From: Ichthyosporea sp. XGB-2017a
Lineage: Eukaryota; Opisthokonta; Ichthyosporea
Assembly (NCBI GenBank): GCA_002811675.1
Contig: PDIM01000079.1
Location: forward strand, 1 to 20,192
DNA: 20,192 bases
Direction: 5' to 3'
This document shows, piece by piece, positions 1-7,535 of the stretch. A program made the position numbers and the translations under genes. The notes beneath the pieces are model-generated. The model did no database searches. It had not been told where the DNA came from and saw only the letters and a list, made by a program, of their open reading frames with translations. How positions within the stretch are numbered: the first letter of the stretch is position 1; each line of letters starts with the position of its first letter.

Positions 1-234
1 TTTGGTTTTTGTTTTTTTTTTTTTTTTTTTGGTTTAATTTTTTTGTGGGTGAATTTTGATTTTGATTTTTTGATTTCTTAATAACTTTTTTTTTGAATTT
101 AATAGAGGTAAAGTGATTTTCGAAAGAGAAAACAAGAAAAAAAGGAAGGGAAGAAGGTTTGAAAATTATAAAATAGACTTTTACATTTGTATTGTTTTAT
201 TCTTGCTGTCTTATTGTAAGATTTGAGGAAGAGA
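1..234. promoter_or_regulatory. AT-rich 5' region of the TACC gene
   Basis: No coding signal is visible. The stretch holds a run of 19 T at 12-30, a second run of T around 86-93, and purine-rich sequence at 120-160. The first ATG on the + strand of the window is the one at 235, which supports that codon as the TACC gene's start. A 5'-UTR intron ending near the AG at 219-220 cannot be excluded. Confidence 0.4.
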
Positions 235-1780
235 ATGCAAAGTGCTGGTGTAAAAGAAGACTCTTTAGAGTATTTGAGGGATAAAAGTATGTGGGCAGAG
301 AGAACGGAAGTTGTTACGAAGGAGGATCATGAACAATATACAAAATATGCAACTGAAATCTTGTGGGAGTTGGTAGATAAATTGACACTAGAAGCTTCAG
401 GTGAAGAAGGGCCGAACAAGCAGGCAGCAAGTGAAGCAAGCCCAGCTGGTGCAAGGAGAAAGCTTCCTCTTATCCCGCAACATTCGAACAAGGCGGATGA
501 AGCTGGACTTCCGGTTTCGTCAACGTCCTCGATTGGGGAGGCATCTATCACGATACCCAAAGTCGGTTTGGGAACACAAGAAAAGCTAGAGAAAGCCAAT
601 AGTCCCAAATTGGATAATTATCATGCTAATCCCCCATTTGAAGAAACTTTTGTGTCTTCAGATGAAATTGTAAAAAACTCCAACAATGATACTGCGTTTC
701 AACTCGATTTTCTGGAACAGATTTCGAGCAAAGTACAGCCGGGAGGTGCTCGAAAATCTCTTCGTTGTAGAGAATCTATATACAGGAAATTTGATCCTTA
801 TGCAGGGGTTAATAGCCCAGCGAGAAACCGCATAGAACCTGTTTTGTCTTCTCCCATTCCTGAATGTGTTGAAGAAACACCCTCAAATCTCGAAAAAACA
901 ACAAAACCACCAAAGTTCAATTTACAGACAATTGAAGAGTCTCCAGCCAATACACCGCAAAGCTCAAAAACGCAAACGAAAAGCTACAATTTGATCGATT
1001 CAGACAGTATTCCATCCTCGCCCAATATTTACAAGTACACACAAGCTGATGTTGATGAAATTATAGACAAGGAACGAAAGCGAGCGGCAGAAGAAGCTGG
1101 ACTGGGTGCCGTCGAATTTGAGAAACTGGTCAAGGAATTGGAAGGTCAGCTAGAAGCTGAAAAGGCAAAGAATTTAGGTAAGATACCATTTGAATTTGAA
1201 GCATCACGGCTATATTGGTTGAGATTTTTGCTAATTTGCTAGCTGTATGCACTTGCTCTTTCTGGTTGTAGAACTGAAAAGTGTTCTAGATCAATTTGAA
1301 AGCACAATTTCCAAAATGATTGATGATGGGGATAAATTGAAAGCACAGCACATCCAAGAAATCACTGAACTTCGAAAAGAAAAGGAAGGGGTCTCAGAAG
1401 ACCTTCAAAGCGTTGAAACGTCTTTTGGTGATCTATATAGGCGCTATGAGAAGCTTAAAGAAATGATCGAATCTTACAAAAGTAACGAAACAATACTTAA
1501 AGACAGTGTGGCTGCTGTTAAAAAGGATTTGGAAAATAGTGAACAACGATATGAAGCCCTTAAAAAGCACGCAGAAGATAAAATCCAAAGTGCCAATGAA
1601 GATATCGAACGTGTCAAAGAAAATAATAGAAGCGAAATAGCCGTGCTTAGGGCAAAACTCCTAAAAGCCGAATCTCGAGCGAAAACATGCGAGCATCAAC
1701 TAGAAGCAAAGGAAAAGGAAAACGCTGAGCTGCTGGGCATTTGCGATGAACTTATTGCGAAACTAGACGGGGCCAAATAA
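235..1780 (+). CDS. TACC-family (transforming acidic coiled-coil) protein, two exons
   Basis: TACC proteins bind XMAP215/ch-TOG-type microtubule polymerases and place them at centrosomes, spindle poles or nuclear microtubule-organising sites. Exon 1 is 235-1177 and exon 2 is 1272-1780. The 94-nt intron starts GTAAGA and ends TTGTAG, and one codon (Glu315) is split across it. The spliced protein is 483 aa. Residues 1-280 are polar, rich in Ser, Pro and Glu, and probably disordered. From about residue 285 to the end there is a continuous heptad coiled coil with the family's landmarks: YTQADVDEII, then KNLELKSVLDQFES across the splice junction, FGDLYRRYEKLKEMIESYK, QRYEALKKHAEDK, and the terminal ICDELIAKLDG. 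These match vertebrate TACC C-termini almost position for position. ATG 235 is chosen because it is the first in-frame ATG; the open frame runs a little further upstream without one. Confidence 0.93.
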
Positions 1781-1881
1781 ACGCTCCTGAAAGGGGTGTT
1801 GAGCAAGGGAAACTAGAGAGGGGGCTAGAATCCAGTTGCACATGATGGGCCACAATGTTTAGTTTTGGCTGACTGAAGAGA

Positions 1882-1887
1882 AATAAA
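1882..1887 (+). terminator. AATAAA polyadenylation signal, TACC gene
   Basis: Canonical AATAAA about 100 nt after the TACC stop codon. A second AATAAA lies at 1933-1938, directly followed by a run of A. Either could set the 3' end. Confidence 0.5.
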
Positions 1888-1988
1888 GCAAAAAGGAAAA
1901 TTGTCAAGAACAGAACAATTCGCGACTTTTGCAATAAAAAAAAAAAAGAAAACTTTTTGTTTCAAGGCCTGCGTTTTTGTTCTGTTTG

Positions 1989-1993
<5 letters not shown>

Positions 1994-2039
<46 letters not shown>
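1994..2039. repeat. T46 homopolymer
   Basis: Forty-six consecutive T residues as given, ending about 216 nt upstream of the PI4KB ATG. Homopolymers of this length are prone to slippage and to sequencing or assembly length error, so the exact count may not be real. Confidence 0.85.
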
Positions 2040-2042
<3 letters not shown>

Positions 2043-2255
2043 AGAGGCGGGGAGGGGCGTAACCATTTTATTGTTTTTATTGTATTGTTTTTTGAGTTTT
2101 TGAGGAGGGAGATTATGAATTAGCGAAAAGAAAGAAGCGTGATGTTGTAAATAACACATAGAGTGTATTGTGTAGAACTAACCACATTGTTATTTAGTGT
2201 GTGCTGTGTGCACTTGGAGCCAGCCTTACGGTGAAATTGTAAACAGGCAGACATC

Positions 2256-4778
2256 ATGGAGCAGGCCGTGGATTGCCGGAAGCGGTCTACGGATAAAGAC
2301 GAGAGAAAGGCGAGTGGACCGAGGGACATATTGGTTGATGATGGTGACGGGGAAGGGGAAAGGGAGCAACAAACTGCAATGCCCAAAATATCGTTAAGGG
2401 AAGAGGGGACAAAGCAGAGTATTACATACACAGTTTCAGATTTGGGGTCAGGGGCTAACGGGGATGCGGAGGAGTCAATGGGGTCTATATCCGAGTCAGT
2501 ACAATCAGGGGATCTGTTTAAAGTACCTAGTGATCTTCACATTGGAGAGTTATCACCTCTTCCCAATCGAGAGATTAAGATTTCGTGGTTGCTAAGGTTC
2601 TTAAAGTCTGACTTCTTCAGTCCTTGGATTGCTGTAGCTTATCTACACAAGTACCAAGATCAAGGGGTTCAGGATTATTTATGCAATGAGTTGTTTCGAT
2701 TACCCTCCGATGAAGTTGAGTTTTATCTCCCTCAACTGGTAAATCTGTATGCTCAAAGAGAGATTGATACTTCATCAATTCAGCATTACATTGTTTCGCA
2801 AGCCAGTAAGAATATGCATTTTGCCCTTTTAACTATTTGGTTTCTTGATGCTACCATGCAGGACCCAATGCCGGAAAATGTTATAAGTCGATGTCAGTCC
2901 CTAAAAAATGCGATTGTTAAGAGCAAGTGCCTGTTCTCAATTTCTCCTGACTTTTTTACGAAAGCATCTGCTGGAGACAATAGGGGCTTTTCTGAAAAAT
3001 ATAAACAGAAGAAAAAATCTGTTATGGGAAAGGAATATTCAGCTTCAACTGCAGAACTTGTTGATGAAAAACGAAAATTTGACAGTTTTAGCAAGGCACA
3101 AAACGGCATTGAAGAAGGAGGTGATTTGCTTGTGAGAAGTGCTAGTCAGAAGTTGTTAAATGAGAATCTAAAAGTAGGCCTTGCTTTCAGCTACTACCGA
3201 CCATTCAAGAAGTCTGTGAGTGTTCCTTCGTTTTCGGATGTTGAGGATGTAGAAGACCGGTATACCCGAAATAACCTAACGTTGGGGGATTATATGATGA
3301 CTCAATTGAATTTTGTGGATGCTCTTCTTGCCATTGGAGAGAGACTGATGAAGATACAGTCCCCTCAAGTCCGGGCAACTCAATTGTATGCCGAACTTGC
3401 GCTTCTAAATTTAAACTTTCCAGCACGTGTATACATTCCTTTATTTGACAAAGCTCAGAATCAGCATCATGTGGTGCGAATTCCACCCGAAGAAGCAGTC
3501 ACGCTTAATTCGAAAGATAAGTGCCCCTTCATGATTCAAATCGAAGTAGTATCGTGTAAGAATACCCAGGTCTGTGTTCTGCCACGAAAGATTCCTCGGG
3601 TGTACAAGCGTTCTAGTGGGGAAAAGCAGCTGGAAATGCTGTTTGACAGTATGAAAGTTGAGGAAAAGAAGCGAGCTCATTCGCGAATGAGCTCGTATGA
3701 TTCCAGGGATATTCAGGCAGAGCTTATTGATGGTGACAATGTTGGGGGTGATGTCAATTCAACAAAGGATTCAGAAGATATGCTTCAACATGCTGGTCTT
3801 ATAAATGAGGATGATGTTACGTTCATGAATGCTTCAGATATAAGAAAACGATTGGAAGATGCGGTTCAAAAACCAACTAATTCGATGCAAAGATCCAAAG
3901 ACGACCCTTCTGCTGCAGTTTTTAAAGAATTATGGTCTAAGAAAGTGGAAAGAATACGGCGAGATTCCCCTTACGGGGATTTGCCTGGATGGAAAATTTA
4001 CTCTGTTATTGTAAAATATGGTGATGATTTGAGACAGGAGCTCATTGCATCACAACTTATTGGGCAATTTAAGAAGATATGGGAAGCAGAGCATTTAAAA
4101 CTCTGGCTGTACCCATACAAAGTATTGGTGACATCTAACTTTAGCGGATTAATTGAAACTATCACTGACACAATTTCGGTCCATTCTTTGAAAAAAGCGA
4201 CACAGATGACCCTACGCGAATATTTTGTATCAAATTATGGAGAGCCCACATCTGAAAATTTTTTGAGTGCGCAAAAGAATTTTGTAGAAAGCCTTGCTGC
4301 CTATTCGCTTGTTAGCTATTTCATGCAAGTTAAAGACAGACACAATGGCAACTTGTTGCTCTGCAATGATGGGCATATTGTGCATATTGACTTTGGTTTT
4401 ATGCTTTCTAATTCGCCCAAAAACTTGGGCTTTGAGACTGCACCATTTAAACTAACTCAAGAGTTTGTGGAAGTGATGGGAGGAACGGATAGTGACATGT
4501 ACCAATATTTCACCATTCTAGTCCTCCAAGGGTTCCTTACTGCCCGAAAGCATGTTGATGAGATTGTTTTACTAGTCGAAATGCTACATAAGGGTTCAAA
4601 ACTTCCTTGTTTCGTTGGTGGAGATTTGGCTGTGGCCCAACTGCGAGAACGATTTCATCGAAATCTAACTGACGACCAAGTCATGGTTCAAGTGAATCAA
4701 CTAATCAGCCTTTCCTTGGACAACCTTTCTACGAAACTATACGATAATTTCCAATATTATACAAACGGAGTCTTGTAA
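2256..4778 (+). CDS. PI4KB: Phosphatidylinositol 4-kinase beta (type III)
   Basis: The enzyme phosphorylates phosphatidylinositol at the 4-OH to make PI4P, mainly on Golgi and trans-Golgi membranes, where it supports vesicle formation and recruits Rab11. The single exon encodes 840 aa, close to the animal enzyme. Residues 1-105 are a low-complexity, acidic leader. Residues 108-205 form the helical lipid-kinase-unique domain (WLLRFLKSDFFSPWIAVAYL, ALLTIWFLDA). A Ser-rich linker with charged stretches follows. The catalytic domain runs from SPYGDLPGW at about 571 to the end: ATP-site Lys587 in VIVKYGDDLRQE, catalytic loop DRHNGN at 694-699, and metal-binding HIDFGF with Asp712 at 710-715. The C-terminus KLYDNFQYYTNGVL is the hallmark PI4K-beta tail. 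ATG 2256 is the first in-frame start. The Ser/acidic linker contains a perfect DNA palindrome (see findings). Confidence 0.97.
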   Translation: MEQAVDCRKRSTDKDERKASGPRDILVDDGDGEGEREQQTAMPKISLREEGTKQSITYTVSDLGSGANGDAEESMGSISESVQSGDLFKVPSDLHIGELSPLPNREIKISWLLRFLKSDFFSPWIAVAYLHKYQDQGVQDYLCNELFRLPSDEVEFYLPQLVNLYAQREIDTSSIQHYIVSQASKNMHFALLTIWFLDATMQDPMPENVISRCQSLKNAIVKSKCLFSISPDFFTKASAGDNRGFSEKYKQKKKSVMGKEYSASTAELVDEKRKFDSFSKAQNGIEEGGDLLVRSASQKLLNENLKVGLAFSYYRPFKKSVSVPSFSDVEDVEDRYTRNNLTLGDYMMTQLNFVDALLAIGERLMKIQSPQVRATQLYAELALLNLNFPARVYIPLFDKAQNQHHVVRIPPEEAVTLNSKDKCPFMIQIEVVSCKNTQVCVLPRKIPRVYKRSSGEKQLEMLFDSMKVEEKKRAHSRMSSYDSRDIQAELIDGDNVGGDVNSTKDSEDMLQHAGLINEDDVTFMNASDIRKRLEDAVQKPTNSMQRSKDDPSAAVFKELWSKKVERIRRDSPYGDLPGWKIYSVIVKYGDDLRQELIASQLIGQFKKIWEAEHLKLWLYPYKVLVTSNFSGLIETITDTISVHSLKKATQMTLREYFVSNYGEPTSENFLSAQKNFVESLAAYSLVSYFMQVKDRHNGNLLLCNDGHIVHIDFGFMLSNSPKNLGFETAPFKLTQEFVEVMGGTDSDMYQYFTILVLQGFLTARKHVDEIVLLVEMLHKGSKLPCFVGGDLAVAQLRERFHRNLTDDQVMVQVNQLISLSLDNLSTKLYDNFQYYTNGVL
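3672..3695. repeat. 24-bp perfect palindrome inside PI4KB
   Basis: The 12-base arm CGAGCTCATTCG is followed with no spacer by its exact reverse complement. It is translated within the linker as part of RAHSRMSS, at about residues 473-480. Confidence 0.9.
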
Positions 4779-5302
4779 AGAGAAAATACCAAACAACATT
4801 CAAAATAAAACAAACTAAAAGAAAAAACGTAAAGAAAAAAAGAAGTGAAGCTAAGTGAATTCCCTTGAGAGAATTTGAGAAGTTGTCATGGAAACATTTT
4901 CAAACAAAAAAACTTTTTAGGTTTTCTGGAGGAAAATAATAAAAAAAAGCCACAAATCCCAAAAACACATGTTCTTTTTTTTTTCTCTTTGTGCCATAAT
5001 TTTTTTGGCCTTTTCCTTATTTGGGCAATATATCATTTAAATAAAAAGGCCATTGTTTTTTTGGTTTAGTTTTGAGTGTTAAAACAAAAGACAGAGACAT
5101 AGGCAAAGGGATTTTGCTCTTTGTAGTATCAGTTTTACATAACGTTTGATTGAAGGAATAGACAAGGTGTAGAGGAAAATCATAAGAGTGGAATGAAGAG
5201 GGGACACGTGATGCAGAAAAGTAAGATTTGTTCTTGAATGGGATTATAAATATAAACAGGTACGAGGAGAGAGAAGGAAGCAGGAGAGTGTGTATTTATA
5301 AA
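4779..5302. other. Intergenic region between PI4KB and CFAP99 genes
   Basis: Contains AATAAA at 4804-4809, only 26 nt past the PI4KB stop, and a run of ten T at 4975-4984. Two very short ATG-initiated frames (5193-5237 and 5238-5249) lie just before the CFAP99 start; the stop of the first directly abuts the ATG of the second. A 64-codon open frame around 4875-5069 is AT-driven low complexity with no family resemblance and is not called as a gene. Confidence 0.5.
4804..4809 (+). terminator. AATAAA polyadenylation signal, PI4KB gene
   Basis: Canonical hexamer 26 nt downstream of the PI4KB stop codon, on the sense strand. Confidence 0.5.
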
Positions 5303-7330
5303 ATGGATGAAAATATGGATTATGGGGAGCTGCTTGATTGCTGTGCTGAGCTCCTTGAGAAATTCAACCCTCTTGTTGTAACCGTTGACGATCATCTTAA
5401 GACTTTCATCCTTAGTAAAAAGGTAAAGAATCCTAATGATCAATTGTTTATCAAGGAGGTTTTCTCTGGTTGCATTCGGCATGAGCGCCCCATCGAAGTG
5501 CTCATTAATGGCTTCTATAATTTTGACAAATCGTGTATGAGAGCTGATCGGGGATTGTATTTCAGTATAGCGTATTTGGCCATTTTTAGACTCAATGAAC
5601 TGGGGTTCAAGGAGTTTAAGAACTTTATAAAAAGCCAAGATTCTGATAAGGCGCATAAGTTGCTGAGTTTTTTATTTAATAAGGCATTGATTGAAACTTG
5701 GTTGTATGATCAATGGTGCGGGATATATGAAGGGAAATATGTTACAGAGAATCTCACCAATCCATTACTGGAGTGGATTCCGCAGATGGATAAGCTGATT
5801 GGGGTGCTGGATGACCAGAGAAAACGGCAAATGAAGTTGGAAAAGTCGAAAAAGGGACCAACGACTCCGATTCCATTCAAGTTGACTAAGTCAAAGAGGA
5901 GAAAGATGCCAGAACCGCAACGAATCCCTATGATTGGGAAAGCCCGGCCTCTTCCTGCAACCACCTATGTACCTTCCCGGGATGCAGAAGCGCTGCAATG
6001 GGCGAAGCAGTCGAATAGAAAGAGGCAATTGAAAACTTACAAACAGGCAAGTGAAAATATGTTTGAATGCGCGTTAAGACCACCGAAGGGAGAGCGGGCA
6101 CAGAGGTTGTTTGAAAAACTGCAAAGGGAGAAGGAAGAGAAGCTTAAGTTTGATATGCCCAAGCATCGGCCATTACCTTCAATTTATGCTAGCCAGAAGG
6201 AAGTCCCGATTCGCATCAATACGGCAACAATTCTGAGGGAAGAAGCGTGCTACAAGAAAAAGGCACTAGAGGACCTAAAAAAGCTGACCGCTTTGGAGGC
6301 TGGGAATTTGGATTCGTCCGAGTATGAAAAATGGCAGCACGAAGTGCAAGTCAAGAAGGAAGCCGAAAAGTTTGCCAGAATAGAACAGAACCATTTGACA
6401 TCTCAACTGGCACACGAAGAGGCATTCCTGGCAAAGGTTGCCAAAGCAAAAGAAAACCGACAAAATGCAAAAGCCTTAAAGGCCAAGAATGCACAATTGT
6501 TGAAAGACTTCGCGGAAGAAGTTAAGCAAAAAGAGAAAAATAACAAGCAAATTGTGAATGAAACCAAGCAATTGGAGGGGAGGGTGAAGCTGGCAGTGAA
6601 GAAGTTGCAAAAGACAAAACAAAAGATTGCGTCTCAAGTCAACGATCAAACGAAGGAGTACAATAGAAGGCTATATGCGGAAGCCAAAGTAGAGCGGGAA
6701 AGAAAAGCAGAACTGATTCGGCAAATTAAAGCAATGGAAAATGCACCTTTCAGTAAGGTGAAATTTATAGACTTTTCAGAAACATCGGGAGCTGGACTCT
6801 TGACCGAAATGTCTATATTGGAACTTAGAGAACGTCTTAGTTTGTTGCGAGTGTCACAGGAAGAGGAAGAGTCTAAGAGAAGAAAAGCTATTTTGGATAA
6901 GAAAAAGCAAAGGGAGAGGGAATTAATTGATAAATTGGAGGCCATTGAGTACTTTAGGACTGACACTGAGATGCGAATGAAAGAAAAGACCATCATCAAC
7001 TGTCATCGACAAAAAGTTGATTATACTCGGCTCTCGAAATTGAATGAGGGCAATAAGGACTTGGCAGCTCTACGGGAGAAGTTACGCAAGAGACGCGATA
7101 AGCGCCTTAGTGAAATCTGTGGTGAAAACAACCTGATAAGAGCCAAACAAGGCGCTTTTAATGAAGAAACGGCACTTAAAAGGGAAGAGACGCGGTGGCA
7201 AACTGTTGAAAAGGCCCTTGAGCGATCCTCGCGTACCCGAGACATGTACATGAATTCGTCCCCTGCGGTACAGACTGGCTCTAAGGAATACTTTTCCTCA
7301 ACCAAAGACCAGGGCTTGTGTATCTTGTAA
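5303..7330 (+). CDS. CFAP99: Cilia- and flagella-associated protein 99
   Basis: CFAP99 is a conserved protein of motile cilia and flagella whose precise role is poorly defined. The single exon encodes 675 aa from ATG 5303. An in-frame extension to 5228 exists but begins with TTG rather than ATG, so it is not used. The N-terminal 150 residues carry the helical family region: FIKEVFSGCIRHERPIEVLI, YFSIAYLAIFRLNELGFKEF, LLSFLFNKALIETWLYDQW. A basic, Pro-containing linker follows, with RPLPATTYVPSRDAEAL. The rest, about residues 240-650, is a long charged helical/coiled-coil rod rich in K, E, R, Q and A, including ALREKLRKRRDKRLSEICGE near the C-terminus. I identify it from the remembered N-terminal family pattern, so the name is less certain than for PI4KB. 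If correct, the organism builds, or recently built, a motile cilium. Confidence 0.85.
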   Translation: MDENMDYGELLDCCAELLEKFNPLVVTVDDHLKTFILSKKVKNPNDQLFIKEVFSGCIRHERPIEVLINGFYNFDKSCMRADRGLYFSIAYLAIFRLNELGFKEFKNFIKSQDSDKAHKLLSFLFNKALIETWLYDQWCGIYEGKYVTENLTNPLLEWIPQMDKLIGVLDDQRKRQMKLEKSKKGPTTPIPFKLTKSKRRKMPEPQRIPMIGKARPLPATTYVPSRDAEALQWAKQSNRKRQLKTYKQASENMFECALRPPKGERAQRLFEKLQREKEEKLKFDMPKHRPLPSIYASQKEVPIRINTATILREEACYKKKALEDLKKLTALEAGNLDSSEYEKWQHEVQVKKEAEKFARIEQNHLTSQLAHEEAFLAKVAKAKENRQNAKALKAKNAQLLKDFAEEVKQKEKNNKQIVNETKQLEGRVKLAVKKLQKTKQKIASQVNDQTKEYNRRLYAEAKVERERKAELIRQIKAMENAPFSKVKFIDFSETSGAGLLTEMSILELRERLSLLRVSQEEEESKRRKAILDKKKQRERELIDKLEAIEYFRTDTEMRMKEKTIINCHRQKVDYTRLSKLNEGNKDLAALREKLRKRRDKRLSEICGENNLIRAKQGAFNEETALKREETRWQTVEKALERSSRTRDMYMNSSPAVQTGSKEYFSSTKDQGLCIL

Positions 7331-7401
7331 AGAGTTGTGAACCCTCAACGTTCATGAACGCAGAAACGTCGACGCCTAAAATGAAAAAGAGAGAATTTTG
7401 A

Positions 7402-7407
7402 AATAAA
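7402..7407 (+). terminator. AATAAA polyadenylation signal, CFAP99 gene
   Basis: Canonical hexamer 72 nt after the CFAP99 stop codon, in the short gap before the next + strand gene. Confidence 0.5.
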
Positions 7408-7535
7408 ATAGAAATATGAAAAAAAGTATTTTTTTTTTTATATTTTTGTTCTCAGTTTTTTTGAATTTTGGATTTTGCTTGAGTCGAGGGATACGTTGTC
7501 AGCCCTAATCAAAAAGTTTTCAAATAGCAACAGCA

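Larger units (their letters stand above)
1781..2255. other. Intergenic region with a 46-nt T homopolymer
   Basis: This holds the 3'-UTR of the TACC gene and the promoter/5'-UTR of the PI4KB gene. An uninterrupted run of T occupies 1994-2039, followed by a short G-rich patch near 2045-2056. No coding potential was found on either strand beyond low-complexity reading of the homopolymer. Confidence 0.6.

Noticed and set aside
2040-2159. Minus-strand Lys-rich frame through the T46 tract
   Set aside because: Pure homopolymer translation (poly-Lys); not a gene.
5221-5265. Possible 45-nt intron (GTAAGA..ACAG) before CFAP99
   Set aside because: Half the size of every other intron here, and splicing it would join ATG 5193 to a frame that does not read CFAP99.
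5228-5302. N-terminal extension of CFAP99 by 25 residues
   Set aside because: The extension begins with TTG and contains no ATG before 5303. Eukaryotic initiation favours ATG 5303, where family similarity also begins soon after.
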